Assembly: GCA_946480685.1 (NCBI GenBank)
Contig: CAMLLI010000290.1
Coordinates: 1-6,155 of the forward strand
Reading direction: 5' to 3'
DNA from: an uncultured Flammeovirgaceae bacterium
GTDB lineage: Bacteria; Bacteroidota; Bacteroidia; Cytophagales; Cyclobacteriaceae
DNA length: 6,155 nucleotides
The position numbers and the translations under genes were made by a program. Below the pieces are notes generated by a model. The model was not told where the DNA came from and did no database searches. It saw nothing but the letters and a program-made list of their open reading frames with translations. Below, in pieces: positions 1 to 6,155 of this stretch; position 1 is the first letter of the stretch; every line of letters starts with the position of its first letter.

Positions 1-520
1 ACCCGATCGATGTGATCAATCCACCGATGATGAGCGGATTCAGTCCGTCTGCAAATTTGTTGGCGCCAATAAACAGAATGGCCATCACCAATACGAGGGT
101 GGCGAGCATTTCGCTGAAGAGGTTGGCGGGTACCGACCGTATCGCCGGACCTGTGCAGAATATAGCAAGTTTGAGCGCAGCGTTATCGGTTTTGCCCCAG
201 TGCGGCATATAGTGCAGCCATACCAGTATAGCACCGGCAAATGCTCCGGCCAGCTGAGCGAATATATACCCGGGCACCTGGTCAACCGGGAAATCTCCGG
301 ATACACATAGTGCCAATGTTATAGCAGGATTGAGATGCGCACCGCTGATGCTGCCGACAGCATATATAGAAATGGTAACGGCAAGTCCCCAGGCAATAAC
401 GATGGCGAGCCATCCGTCATTTTCCGCTTTGGAATTTTTCAACAAAGCTCCCGCTACCGAGCCATCGCCCAGTAAGATCAATAACATGGTGCCAAAGAAT
501 TCTGCCAGGTACGGAGTCAT
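1..520 (-). CDS. glpF: MIP-family channel, glycerol facilitator-like (3' end outside window)
   Basis: Inner-membrane channel of the major intrinsic protein family, most like glycerol facilitators, which let glycerol and similar small neutral solutes (and water) cross the membrane passively. The frame opens at ATG 520 and stays open to the window edge, giving 173 codons plus one base. Visible are the N-terminal MTPYLAEFFGTMLLILLGDG helix, a second helix around residues 37-55, the MIP signature SGAHLNPAIT at residues 59-68 with the first NPA box at 64-66, a helix near 84-104, and the segment CTGPAIRS (122-129) followed by helix 133-153. The residues after helix 1 (GSVAGALLKNSK) and the TGPAIR loop resemble Gram-positive and Bacteroidota GlpF sequences more than water-only aquaporins. 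The second NPA(R) box should lie beyond the edge, so solute selectivity cannot be read. The gene starts 44 bases after the haloperoxidase homologue stops and may be cotranscribed with it. No Shine-Dalgarno is seen. The family is certain; the glycerol assignment and symbol are tentative. Confidence 0.9.
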   Translation of the reverse strand, partial: MTPYLAEFFGTMLLILLGDGSVAGALLKNSKAENDGWLAIVIAWGLAVTISIYAVGSISGAHLNPAITLALCVSGDFPVDQVPGYIFAQLAGAFAGAILVWLHYMPHWGKTDNAALKLAIFCTGPAIRSVPANLFSEMLATLVLVMAILFIGANKFADGLNPLIIGGLITSIG

Positions 521-564
521 ATATAGTGTATAGATTAGCCTGCCAATATTTTGCCGGTAAAAAA

Positions 565-1917
565 TTACTTCTCTTTTGCCAACATCTTCTCCTCTCCTTT
601 TCTCGTCCGGATTTTTTCGTTGATAAAATTACCAACAGCTCTTCCCTCAATCATACCGTTGTCGATAGCCGGACGGTAATGAATTCCTCCGTATAGACGA
701 CTGACTGCGGCTTCTTCCGAAGCATGTATAAAGGATTTGAATGAACGCGCGGTTAGTCCGAATTCAATTTCGGTTGAGTCGGTAAAGCTGAAGTTATCAC
801 CGAAAAGTTTTGTGAGGGTCATGGCCGATGCTCCCGATACAACACTGTGACCACTGGTATATTCCGGAAACGGTGGAGTCTGCAAGAGCGGTGTCCAGTT
901 CTCATCTATATACTGGTTGATATAGGTCTCCGGGCGAATGAGACGGCTGCGGTATTTTTCATCCCAGCAGGATATAAATCCATCCACCAAACCTATAGCA
1001 ACGCGCGCATACGCTTCCGCGCTTTTTACGATGTCTGCATTTGTTTTCTTGCAGGCAACACTGGTGATATTCATCCAGTGACCACCGGGTGATATTTTTT
1101 TAGTAGCAAACATCACGTGTCCTTTTACGTTCATGACAAACGGATTGCAATCCCAGAAGGAAGCGATCTGTCGCTGCTCCTCGGTCATCTTTACACCAGC
1201 GGTATATACTTCGAATGCATCTTTATAGAAATCACTTTCCTTATCCGCAGAGAATTTAGTTGGCGATGCGGGTTTGAACTGCGCGGCTGAGTCGAGTGCA
1301 AAAGTTCTGATCTTGTTCCAATGTGGCTCAACGGCATCCATATACGCAGGTGGTGTCGGTTTCCAGGTAGCAGGATCTTCGCTGATGGAATATTTCGGGA
1401 ACGAACGCGATTGTTTATAGTTGTCTTTCTGCGACCATGCAATGATGTGATCGGCCACCTGTGTTCCGTATGCTACCGAGCGCTCGAATACATCTTTCGG
1501 TACACCGTCATCTTTAAACTCCTGCATGATGCCCTCATAAAAAGCGTCCATCTTGTCTTCTGAAAAGACCAATGCTCTTCCAACTTTCAGGGCTGCCTGT
1601 ACAGATGCAAGCGGGTAACAATATTCTTTACCTTTATCCGGTTGAGGCACTTGTCCCAAACCGTGAAGCTGTCCGGCAAAACTCACGCATGAAGAATCCT
1701 GGTGCAGCGCTGCTTCATACGCAGCAACACTTACATAGGTATATATACGACTTGCTACCGGAGGTGAGAATATATCATGAACAATAACATCGGTTACCTG
1801 CTTGATGGAGCGGTGCAGGTATTCTGCAGTCTGAACTTTTGTACGCCACGCGTCATCCGAAGAGCACGACACGAGCAACAAGCAAATGATCGCAATCTTC
1901 CCGCAAGAAAACTTCAT
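565..1917 (-). CDS. Vanadium-dependent haloperoxidase / PAP2-superfamily lipoprotein
   Basis: Predicted 450-residue lipoprotein related to vanadium haloperoxidases, which use hydrogen peroxide to oxidise halide to hypohalous acid; some relatives are acid phosphatases. The start chosen is ATG 1917, because it begins a compact lipoprotein signal: Lys2, hydrophobic residues 8-16 and lipobox LVSC with Cys18, followed by SSDD. A TTG at 1944 would add nine residues and bury this signal. All vanadate/phosphate-binding motifs are present near the C-terminus: KX6RP (Lys321, Arg328, Pro329), TSGH (354-357, with Thr in place of the usual Pro) and SRX5H (Ser406, Arg407, His413), followed by Asp419. The spacings Lys to Arg (7) and Arg to His (6) equal those of fungal vanadium chloroperoxidase. 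An upstream block with KPTPPAY and a conserved Trp-rich helix (around 186-202) is typical of bacterial members. The length fits Bacteroidota haloperoxidases such as the Zobellia iodoperoxidases. The tail (about 438-450) is Lys/Glu-rich. Halide preference, or a phosphatase role, cannot be decided from sequence. Confidence 0.92.
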   Translation of the reverse strand: MKFSCGKIAIICLLLVSCSSDDAWRTKVQTAEYLHRSIKQVTDVIVHDIFSPPVASRIYTYVSVAAYEAALHQDSSCVSFAGQLHGLGQVPQPDKGKEYCYPLASVQAALKVGRALVFSEDKMDAFYEGIMQEFKDDGVPKDVFERSVAYGTQVADHIIAWSQKDNYKQSRSFPKYSISEDPATWKPTPPAYMDAVEPHWNKIRTFALDSAAQFKPASPTKFSADKESDFYKDAFEVYTAGVKMTEEQRQIASFWDCNPFVMNVKGHVMFATKKISPGGHWMNITSVACKKTNADIVKSAEAYARVAIGLVDGFISCWDEKYRSRLIRPETYINQYIDENWTPLLQTPPFPEYTSGHSVVSGASAMTLTKLFGDNFSFTDSTEIEFGLTARSFKSFIHASEEAAVSRLYGGIHYRPAIDNGMIEGRAVGNFINEKIRTRKGEEKMLAKEK

Positions 1918-1941
1918 AACAATCTGGGTAAGTATGGTTCT

Positions 1942-1971
1942 CAAATTTAGAAGGAAAACAATAATAACAAA
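1942..1971 (-). promoter_or_regulatory. Candidate Bacteroidota-type promoter for the haloperoxidase gene
   Basis: On the minus strand, TAAATTTG at 1949-1942 matches the Bacteroidota -7 consensus TAnnTTTG exactly, and TTTG at 1971-1968 sits 18 bases upstream, near the expected place for the -33 element. The -7 box ends 24 bases before ATG 1917, which would leave a leader of roughly 15-20 bases. The element lies in the 57-base gap after the GH65 stop codon, so the haloperoxidase and the MIP gene could be transcribed separately from the two upstream genes. The region is AT-rich, so a chance match is quite possible. Confidence 0.4.
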
Positions 1972-1974
1972 CGG

Positions 1975-4008
1975 TTAATTTCCGGGCTTCACTATAAAAT
2001 CCTTCTTTTCAACGCCTGCGCCTTTTACCTGAACGGATTTCCATTTTTTAGGAAGCGGTTTACTATTCTGCACAATTCCGTTATCAGAAATATTGAGACC
2101 TCCGAATCCGAAAATGACAGCCTGCAACATTCCTCCCGCACCGGTAGCAAAATATGGATTGGTACCTCCGGCCGTTTCGGCCAGTACACCAAAGGGCGGA
2201 ACTTCATTGGGCTTATAGGTCTTCACAAAAAGTTCGTATGCTTTTTCCGGCTCACCAAGTCGCGCATATAGTGTAGCCAGTACGGAGTTACCCATCGCTG
2301 GTCCTTCAGGCGACATGCGTTGTTCGTAGTACTTCAGATCTTTTTCAAGCTGTGCACGATCGTTAACAATCTCGAGTGGATACGCCAGCAAATTAACATC
2401 AGCCTGTTTTATATCGACACCGTTATAGGTTGCATTTTCTTTCGTAGTGCCATCCGGAAACTTTAGTATAGGTATATTTTGCGCAACATGTTCCCAATCA
2501 GCATTCGGCTCAAGTCCTAATTCTTTCGCAGCCTGCGTAGCATAGCGCAGAACAGTAATGGCCATACCATTGGTGAATGCATTGTTATCTATATTCTCCT
2601 GCCACTCGTTGGCGCCTATAACATTGTTTATTTCATACCGTCCGCTGCCTTTGCGCTCTACACGGCTCGCCCAGAAATCAGCCACTTCTTTCAAGACCGG
2701 GTAGCCACGTTCACGCAACCAGATTTTATCTTTTGTTACCTGGTAATATTTCCAGAATGCCCAGCCTACACACCCGGTGATGTGATGTTGAAAAGGTCCG
2801 GTTAGTGCCCACACAGGTGTATCTTCTGTTCCTTCATCGGATGACTCCCACGGAAACATAGCACCTTTATACCCATGGGAAAATGCATTCTGCTTAGCGG
2901 CCTCCAATCGTTGATAGCGATATTCGAGTAACGACTTGGCTATATTAGGTTGCAATACCAGCAAAGGCGGATACATCCAGAGTTCAGTGTCCCAAAATAC
3001 ATGGCCGTTATACCCGAGGCCCGACAAACCCATGGGTGATAAACTATAGGCGGTGCCTGCGCGTGCGAAAGAGTATAAATGATATAGTGCGAAGCGTATA
3101 TCTTTCTGCGCCTGCAGATCGCCTTCTATAACAATATCACTTTTCCACAATTGCTCCCACGCAGCTTCGTGGTGTTGCAGGAGGCGTTGCGTTCCTTCGA
3201 GCTTTGCAAAGATCGTTAAGCGCTCTGCTTCGTTCAGCGGATCTTTATAGTGCTCGGTTGATGTTGCCGACGCTACAACACTGAATGTATAGGTTTCGCC
3301 CGCTTTGAGATCCTTATTGAACTTGACGAGGTGCATGTTATAGTCCCAGTCTTCGTGAATCAGGTCGGGCTCCTGGCCGTGTGGTTCCGTAAAAATTATA
3401 CTATTACTTACTGCAACGGTATGTTTACCGGAAGGACTTTTACCTACGGAAGTAAGCAACGGTATGACTACATGCGGACGATCAATTTCACTGTACAGAT
3501 TCTTTACATCCACCAGGTGATTCGGTGCTTCAATAACACTCATCGGTGTAACTCTCGTGGCGCATTTCGCTTTGATCTCTACAACGGCCAGTGCCGTATA
3601 GGGTAAATGCTGCAACGCCATAATCGTATGCTTCACTGTTAGCTTATCCCCTACTTCAAACGTAGTGGTAAGTGCAGCCTTCTTCATATCCAGCACCTGC
3701 CGGTAATTACGAATATGCTTTGCTCCGATGCGCTGACCGTCCACATCGAGATTCATGTTAATGTGATTGAACGTCTTGAGTATATTTGACACTCGGCCGC
3801 GCTGGTAATAATCATATACTCCGTTCAGCACAACATCCTTAACTTTCATGGGCTCCGGCGATGATACTATACCAACCATGCCGTTTGCTACGGTTACGCC
3901 ATAGTAATTATTCGGATCGATTGTTTTCGCTTCGATGGTCCACCCGGCATCCTGCGCAAAGCCTGCCACCGGAATGAGAACTGCGATCAAGTACAGGATT
4001 GTTTTCAT
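1975..4008 (-). CDS. Exported GH65 glycoside hydrolase (kojibiose hydrolase / acid trehalase-like)
   Basis: 677-residue periplasmic or secreted enzyme of glycoside hydrolase family 65, which cleaves alpha-linked glucose disaccharides (trehalose, maltose, kojibiose, nigerose) with inversion. The signal peptide is residues 1-18, with probable cleavage GFA|QD. A beta-sandwich N-terminal domain (about 20-270) is followed by a helical linker and the (alpha/alpha)6 barrel (about 300-640), then a short beta-rich tail. Barrel motifs are FWDTELWMYPPLL (338-350), GAMFPWES (382-389), GPFQHHITGCVGWAFW (404-419) and GANEWQENIDNNAFTN (465-480), where Glu468 is the expected general acid. Glu611 in VLAETAGGTN (608-617) sits 143 residues later, where GH65 hydrolases carry their general base. 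The phosphate-binding His/Ser loop of GH65 phosphorylases is not seen. With the export signal, this favours hydrolysis. The length is close to that of Bacteroidota kojibiose hydrolases. The gene starts only 17 bases after the CRTAC1-like gene, without a Shine-Dalgarno, so the two probably form an operon. Family and export are firm; the exact disaccharide is not. Confidence 0.93.
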   Translation of the reverse strand: MKTILYLIAVLIPVAGFAQDAGWTIEAKTIDPNNYYGVTVANGMVGIVSSPEPMKVKDVVLNGVYDYYQRGRVSNILKTFNHINMNLDVDGQRIGAKHIRNYRQVLDMKKAALTTTFEVGDKLTVKHTIMALQHLPYTALAVVEIKAKCATRVTPMSVIEAPNHLVDVKNLYSEIDRPHVVIPLLTSVGKSPSGKHTVAVSNSIIFTEPHGQEPDLIHEDWDYNMHLVKFNKDLKAGETYTFSVVASATSTEHYKDPLNEAERLTIFAKLEGTQRLLQHHEAAWEQLWKSDIVIEGDLQAQKDIRFALYHLYSFARAGTAYSLSPMGLSGLGYNGHVFWDTELWMYPPLLVLQPNIAKSLLEYRYQRLEAAKQNAFSHGYKGAMFPWESSDEGTEDTPVWALTGPFQHHITGCVGWAFWKYYQVTKDKIWLRERGYPVLKEVADFWASRVERKGSGRYEINNVIGANEWQENIDNNAFTNGMAITVLRYATQAAKELGLEPNADWEHVAQNIPILKFPDGTTKENATYNGVDIKQADVNLLAYPLEIVNDRAQLEKDLKYYEQRMSPEGPAMGNSVLATLYARLGEPEKAYELFVKTYKPNEVPPFGVLAETAGGTNPYFATGAGGMLQAVIFGFGGLNISDNGIVQNSKPLPKKWKSVQVKGAGVEKKDFIVKPGN

Positions 4009-4025
4009 AGACGATACGTTTTGTT

Positions 4026-6155
4026 TTAAGGCGCGATCTTGCTATTGTTCACGGCTCCGCTACCAAGTCCGAACGTTACCAGGGTATCGTTGTTACGCAC
4101 GGCGATATAGTATACTTTTCCATTTACATGTATTGTTTTGAAACAACGCGTTTCTCCTGTTACTGAAAATCCGGATTGTATTGCGGGCACGGTATGAAAG
4201 TGACCTTTACCATCACCGGTGAGCAGCAGACCATAGCTGGCATCGTTGCGTCCCATTTGTATATTGATTGGATAGAAATTTCCGGCCAGCAGCACATCGG
4301 GTTTCTTATCGTTGTTAAAATCATCAACCAGTATAGCATTGACGGTAGAGATTTGCGCAGCATTTGGCAATGGATGTATCTTGAATTTACCTTGTCCGGA
4401 ATTCTCGATATAGCATGTGCGGAAATTATAGGCTATATATTTTTCAGATGCATTCAGGACATCATCGGTAAACATATCGTGCACAGTAGCCTCGGCAAAT
4501 TTATGATACGACAGGTAGCGCTTCTTCAGGTATGGCATCTGCTTGGTCATTTCATCGCGCGTGTGGAACGGATATTCTTTACCATGAATGAAATGTGTCA
4601 ACACCTGGTCGGTGCTATCGTTCTTATCAAAATCGGCTACGAACATTTTTACCGGCTCCTGCTCCGAAGCATGCAGGCGTGAGTTGAGTCCCAGGTTGCC
4701 TGCAATCAAATCAAGATCACCATCCTGATCAAAATCTGCAGCCTGCACTATATTCCACCAGCCGTTTGATTTTTCAAGACCTGAACCTTCCAGGGGCATA
4801 GGTGCAAGTTTGCCATTTTTACTCAACAGTATGGTAATGGGCGACCATTCCGCAGCTATAACAAGATCAGGTACTTTATCACCATCCATATCGGCCCATG
4901 TCGCTTGTTTGATAAAGCCGAACTTACGCAACACCGGTGCTACTGCATCCGTTGCGTCAGTAAAATTACCTTTGCCGTCATTGAGTAAAATATAGCTGTC
5001 AGGTTTTAAACCATAGCGCCACGGATTGGCTCGCGCGCCCAGGAATATATCGGCATCACCATCGGCATCTATATCCTGAACGCTTACGCATGAACCAGTC
5101 ATATATATATCCGTCAATGCCGGAGATCTTGTAAAGACAGCTTTACCGTTGTTGAGGTATAAGCGCGGCTGGCGATAGATCGATTTACCGGTAAATTCAT
5201 TTCCACCGCTAACCACCAGCAGGTCAAGATCGCCATCTTTATCGGCATCCAGCAATGCTGCATCAACATCTTCATAAGTACTGTCGGTTGCCAGTGCCGG
5301 TTGCAGTTGTTCTACAAATTTACCGGTTGCCGTTTGCAGATATACTTGTCCCTTTGACCATTTAGCATTCCCCAGAAATATATCTTCGCGACCATCACCG
5401 TTCATATCTCCGGTAACGGCAGCTGGTCCTTCGGCCGAGAGCATGTGCGGCAGCAGTGCCTCGCGATTAAATTCTACAAAACGATTCTCAGTATGTTTAT
5501 AGGGTATATTAACAGCCGTTGAATCCTTTACCAGAAGATGTTGCGGCCTATGAAAACCGGTATAGCTGAATTTACCTTTTGCGTTTTGCTGCTTGAGTAC
5601 CAGTTTTTGATCAGCCTGTATATTTACCTGCTTCTCAAATTTACCATCGTTCCACACCACCACGAGCGAATCGATCTGCTTGCTTTTACCAAGGCCAAAC
5701 GTAAGCTTAGTGTCTACCGAACTTTGGTAGCCACGGGTAGGCATACATTCCTGCATCTGCAATGTACCCCGGGTATATATAAATACTTTCGCTCCTATAC
5801 CCTGGCTGTTGCCTACATCACCGGCTAACACGACTTGTAAATAATGCGGCAACTCTTCATTCTCCTGCACAGGTTTGTGTATGGTTCTGTTCTCATACAC
5901 GAATGCTTCATCTTCAATATTATTGATGACCAGGTCCAGATCACCATCGTTATCAAAGTCTGCGTAAGCCGTGCCGTTCGAGTACGAAGGAGCTTCGAGT
6001 CCCCAGTTCAGCGCCTGGTTCGCAAAGGTTGAATCGCCATTGTTAATGAAAAGGTAATTGGGAACTTTGATCTTGGGAAGTTTCTCGATATACATCAGCT
6101 CTCGCTCCGACATGTCGTATTTCATACGCATCTGAACCGAGTCAATTGTAATGAA
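4026..6155 (-). CDS. CRTAC1-like FG-GAP/VCBS repeat protein with ASPIC/UnbV domain (5' end outside window)
   Basis: C-terminal 709 residues of a large exported repeat protein of the CRTAC1 type, common in Bacteroidota, often about 1,100 residues long. The frame is open through the window edge, so the ATG at 6131 is internal: the preceding codons (FITIDSVQ) continue the family sequence and roughly 400 residues plus any signal peptide are missing. Numbering from the first visible codon, an FG-GAP repeat with DFDNDGDLD (66-74) leads into the ASPIC/UnbV domain (about 116-188, with GIGAKV at 119-124). Seven more calcium-loop motifs follow: DMNGDGRED (250-258), DADKDGDLD (303-311), DIDADGDAD (361-369), DMDGDKVPD (422-430), DFDQDGDLD (474-482), DFDKNDSTD (508-516) and DFNNDKKPD (612-620). 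These suggest beta-propeller blades. The stretch FDKNDSTDQVLTHFIHGKEY is a hallmark of this group. Such proteins are thought to act at the cell surface in binding or assembly, but no enzymatic role is established. No C-terminal sorting domain is visible. It is the first visible gene of the cluster. Confidence 0.92.
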   Translation of the reverse strand, partial: FITIDSVQMRMKYDMSERELMYIEKLPKIKVPNYLFINNGDSTFANQALNWGLEAPSYSNGTAYADFDNDGDLDLVINNIEDEAFVYENRTIHKPVQENEELPHYLQVVLAGDVGNSQGIGAKVFIYTRGTLQMQECMPTRGYQSSVDTKLTFGLGKSKQIDSLVVVWNDGKFEKQVNIQADQKLVLKQQNAKGKFSYTGFHRPQHLLVKDSTAVNIPYKHTENRFVEFNREALLPHMLSAEGPAAVTGDMNGDGREDIFLGNAKWSKGQVYLQTATGKFVEQLQPALATDSTYEDVDAALLDADKDGDLDLLVVSGGNEFTGKSIYRQPRLYLNNGKAVFTRSPALTDIYMTGSCVSVQDIDADGDADIFLGARANPWRYGLKPDSYILLNDGKGNFTDATDAVAPVLRKFGFIKQATWADMDGDKVPDLVIAAEWSPITILLSKNGKLAPMPLEGSGLEKSNGWWNIVQAADFDQDGDLDLIAGNLGLNSRLHASEQEPVKMFVADFDKNDSTDQVLTHFIHGKEYPFHTRDEMTKQMPYLKKRYLSYHKFAEATVHDMFTDDVLNASEKYIAYNFRTCYIENSGQGKFKIHPLPNAAQISTVNAILVDDFNNDKKPDVLLAGNFYPINIQMGRNDASYGLLLTGDGKGHFHTVPAIQSGFSVTGETRCFKTIHVNGKVYYIAVRNNDTLVTFGLGSGAVNNSKIAP

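Noticed and set aside
521..564. A terminator between the haloperoxidase and channel genes
   Set aside because: The gap contains a T-run on the minus strand, but I find no inverted repeat able to form a stem before it.
417..650. A 77-codon minus-strand frame spanning the gap between the haloperoxidase and channel genes
   Set aside because: It overlaps the ends of two well-supported genes in another frame, and its translation looks like an out-of-frame reading of them.
3331..3606. A 91-codon + strand open frame
   Set aside because: It is antisense to the N-terminal domain of the GH65 gene and has no recognisable domain or ribosome binding site.
1975..4008. Identification of the GH65 gene as a maltose or trehalose phosphorylase
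   Set aside because: The protein has an export signal and a second glutamate at the expected general-base position, and lacks the phosphate-binding His/Ser loop, so a hydrolase is more likely.
4176..4682. A 168-codon open frame on the + strand
   Set aside because: It is antisense to the CRTAC1-like gene, whose protein sequence is clearly conserved across this stretch. The antisense translation resembles no known family and has no convincing start context.
5098..5112. An alternating TA run (ATATATATAT) as a regulatory or recombination site
   Set aside because: It lies inside conserved coding sequence of the CRTAC1-like gene, encoding Asp-Ile-Tyr-Met-Thr, and fits the general TATA richness of the window.
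6129..6131. ATG as the start of the CRTAC1-like gene
   Set aside because: The frame stays open upstream to the window edge, the codons there fit the family, and a signal peptide and N-terminal repeats are expected further upstream.

Overview
The window looks like a piece of a Bacteroidota chromosome, probably a Cytophagales- or Chitinophagales-like lineage. The evidence is the gene families (a long CRTAC1-type FG-GAP/ASPIC protein, an exported GH65 enzyme, a lipoprotein vanadium haloperoxidase homologue), the absence of Shine-Dalgarno sequences before the starts, and one candidate promoter of the Bacteroidota type (TTTG, then TAnnTTTG). The genus cannot be told from this sequence.

All four genes lie on the minus strand and read from high to low coordinates. 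The order in transcription is: (1) a CRTAC1-like FG-GAP/VCBS repeat protein with an ASPIC/UnbV domain, cut at its 5' end by the window edge (6155 to 4026); (2) a GH65 glycosidase with a signal peptide (4008 to 1975); (3) a lipoprotein of the vanadium-dependent haloperoxidase/PAP2 family (1917 to 565); (4) a GlpF-like MIP channel, cut at its 3' end by the window edge (520 to 1). The gaps are 17, 57 and 44 bases, so about 98% of the window is coding and no gene-free stretch exceeds 60 bases. There are no RNA genes, mobile elements, CRISPR arrays or convincing terminators.

The first three products should all act outside the cytoplasm, and the fourth sits in the inner membrane. A plausible reading is an envelope-directed cluster: the GH65 enzyme hydrolyses an alpha-linked glucose disaccharide in the periplasm, the CRTAC1-like protein is a calcium-binding beta-propeller protein at the surface, and the haloperoxidase homologue carries out peroxide-dependent halide oxidation or a phosphatase-type reaction. 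The link between the sugar enzyme and the haloperoxidase is an inference from gene order only.

Most informative details: the GH65 enzyme has both a general-acid and a putative general-base glutamate, which points to a hydrolase of the kojibiose hydrolase/acid trehalase type rather than a phosphorylase; the haloperoxidase homologue keeps all the vanadate-binding positions; and its correct start is the ATG at 1917, which gives a clean lipobox. I see no clearly new system here. The gene combination is the most interesting feature.
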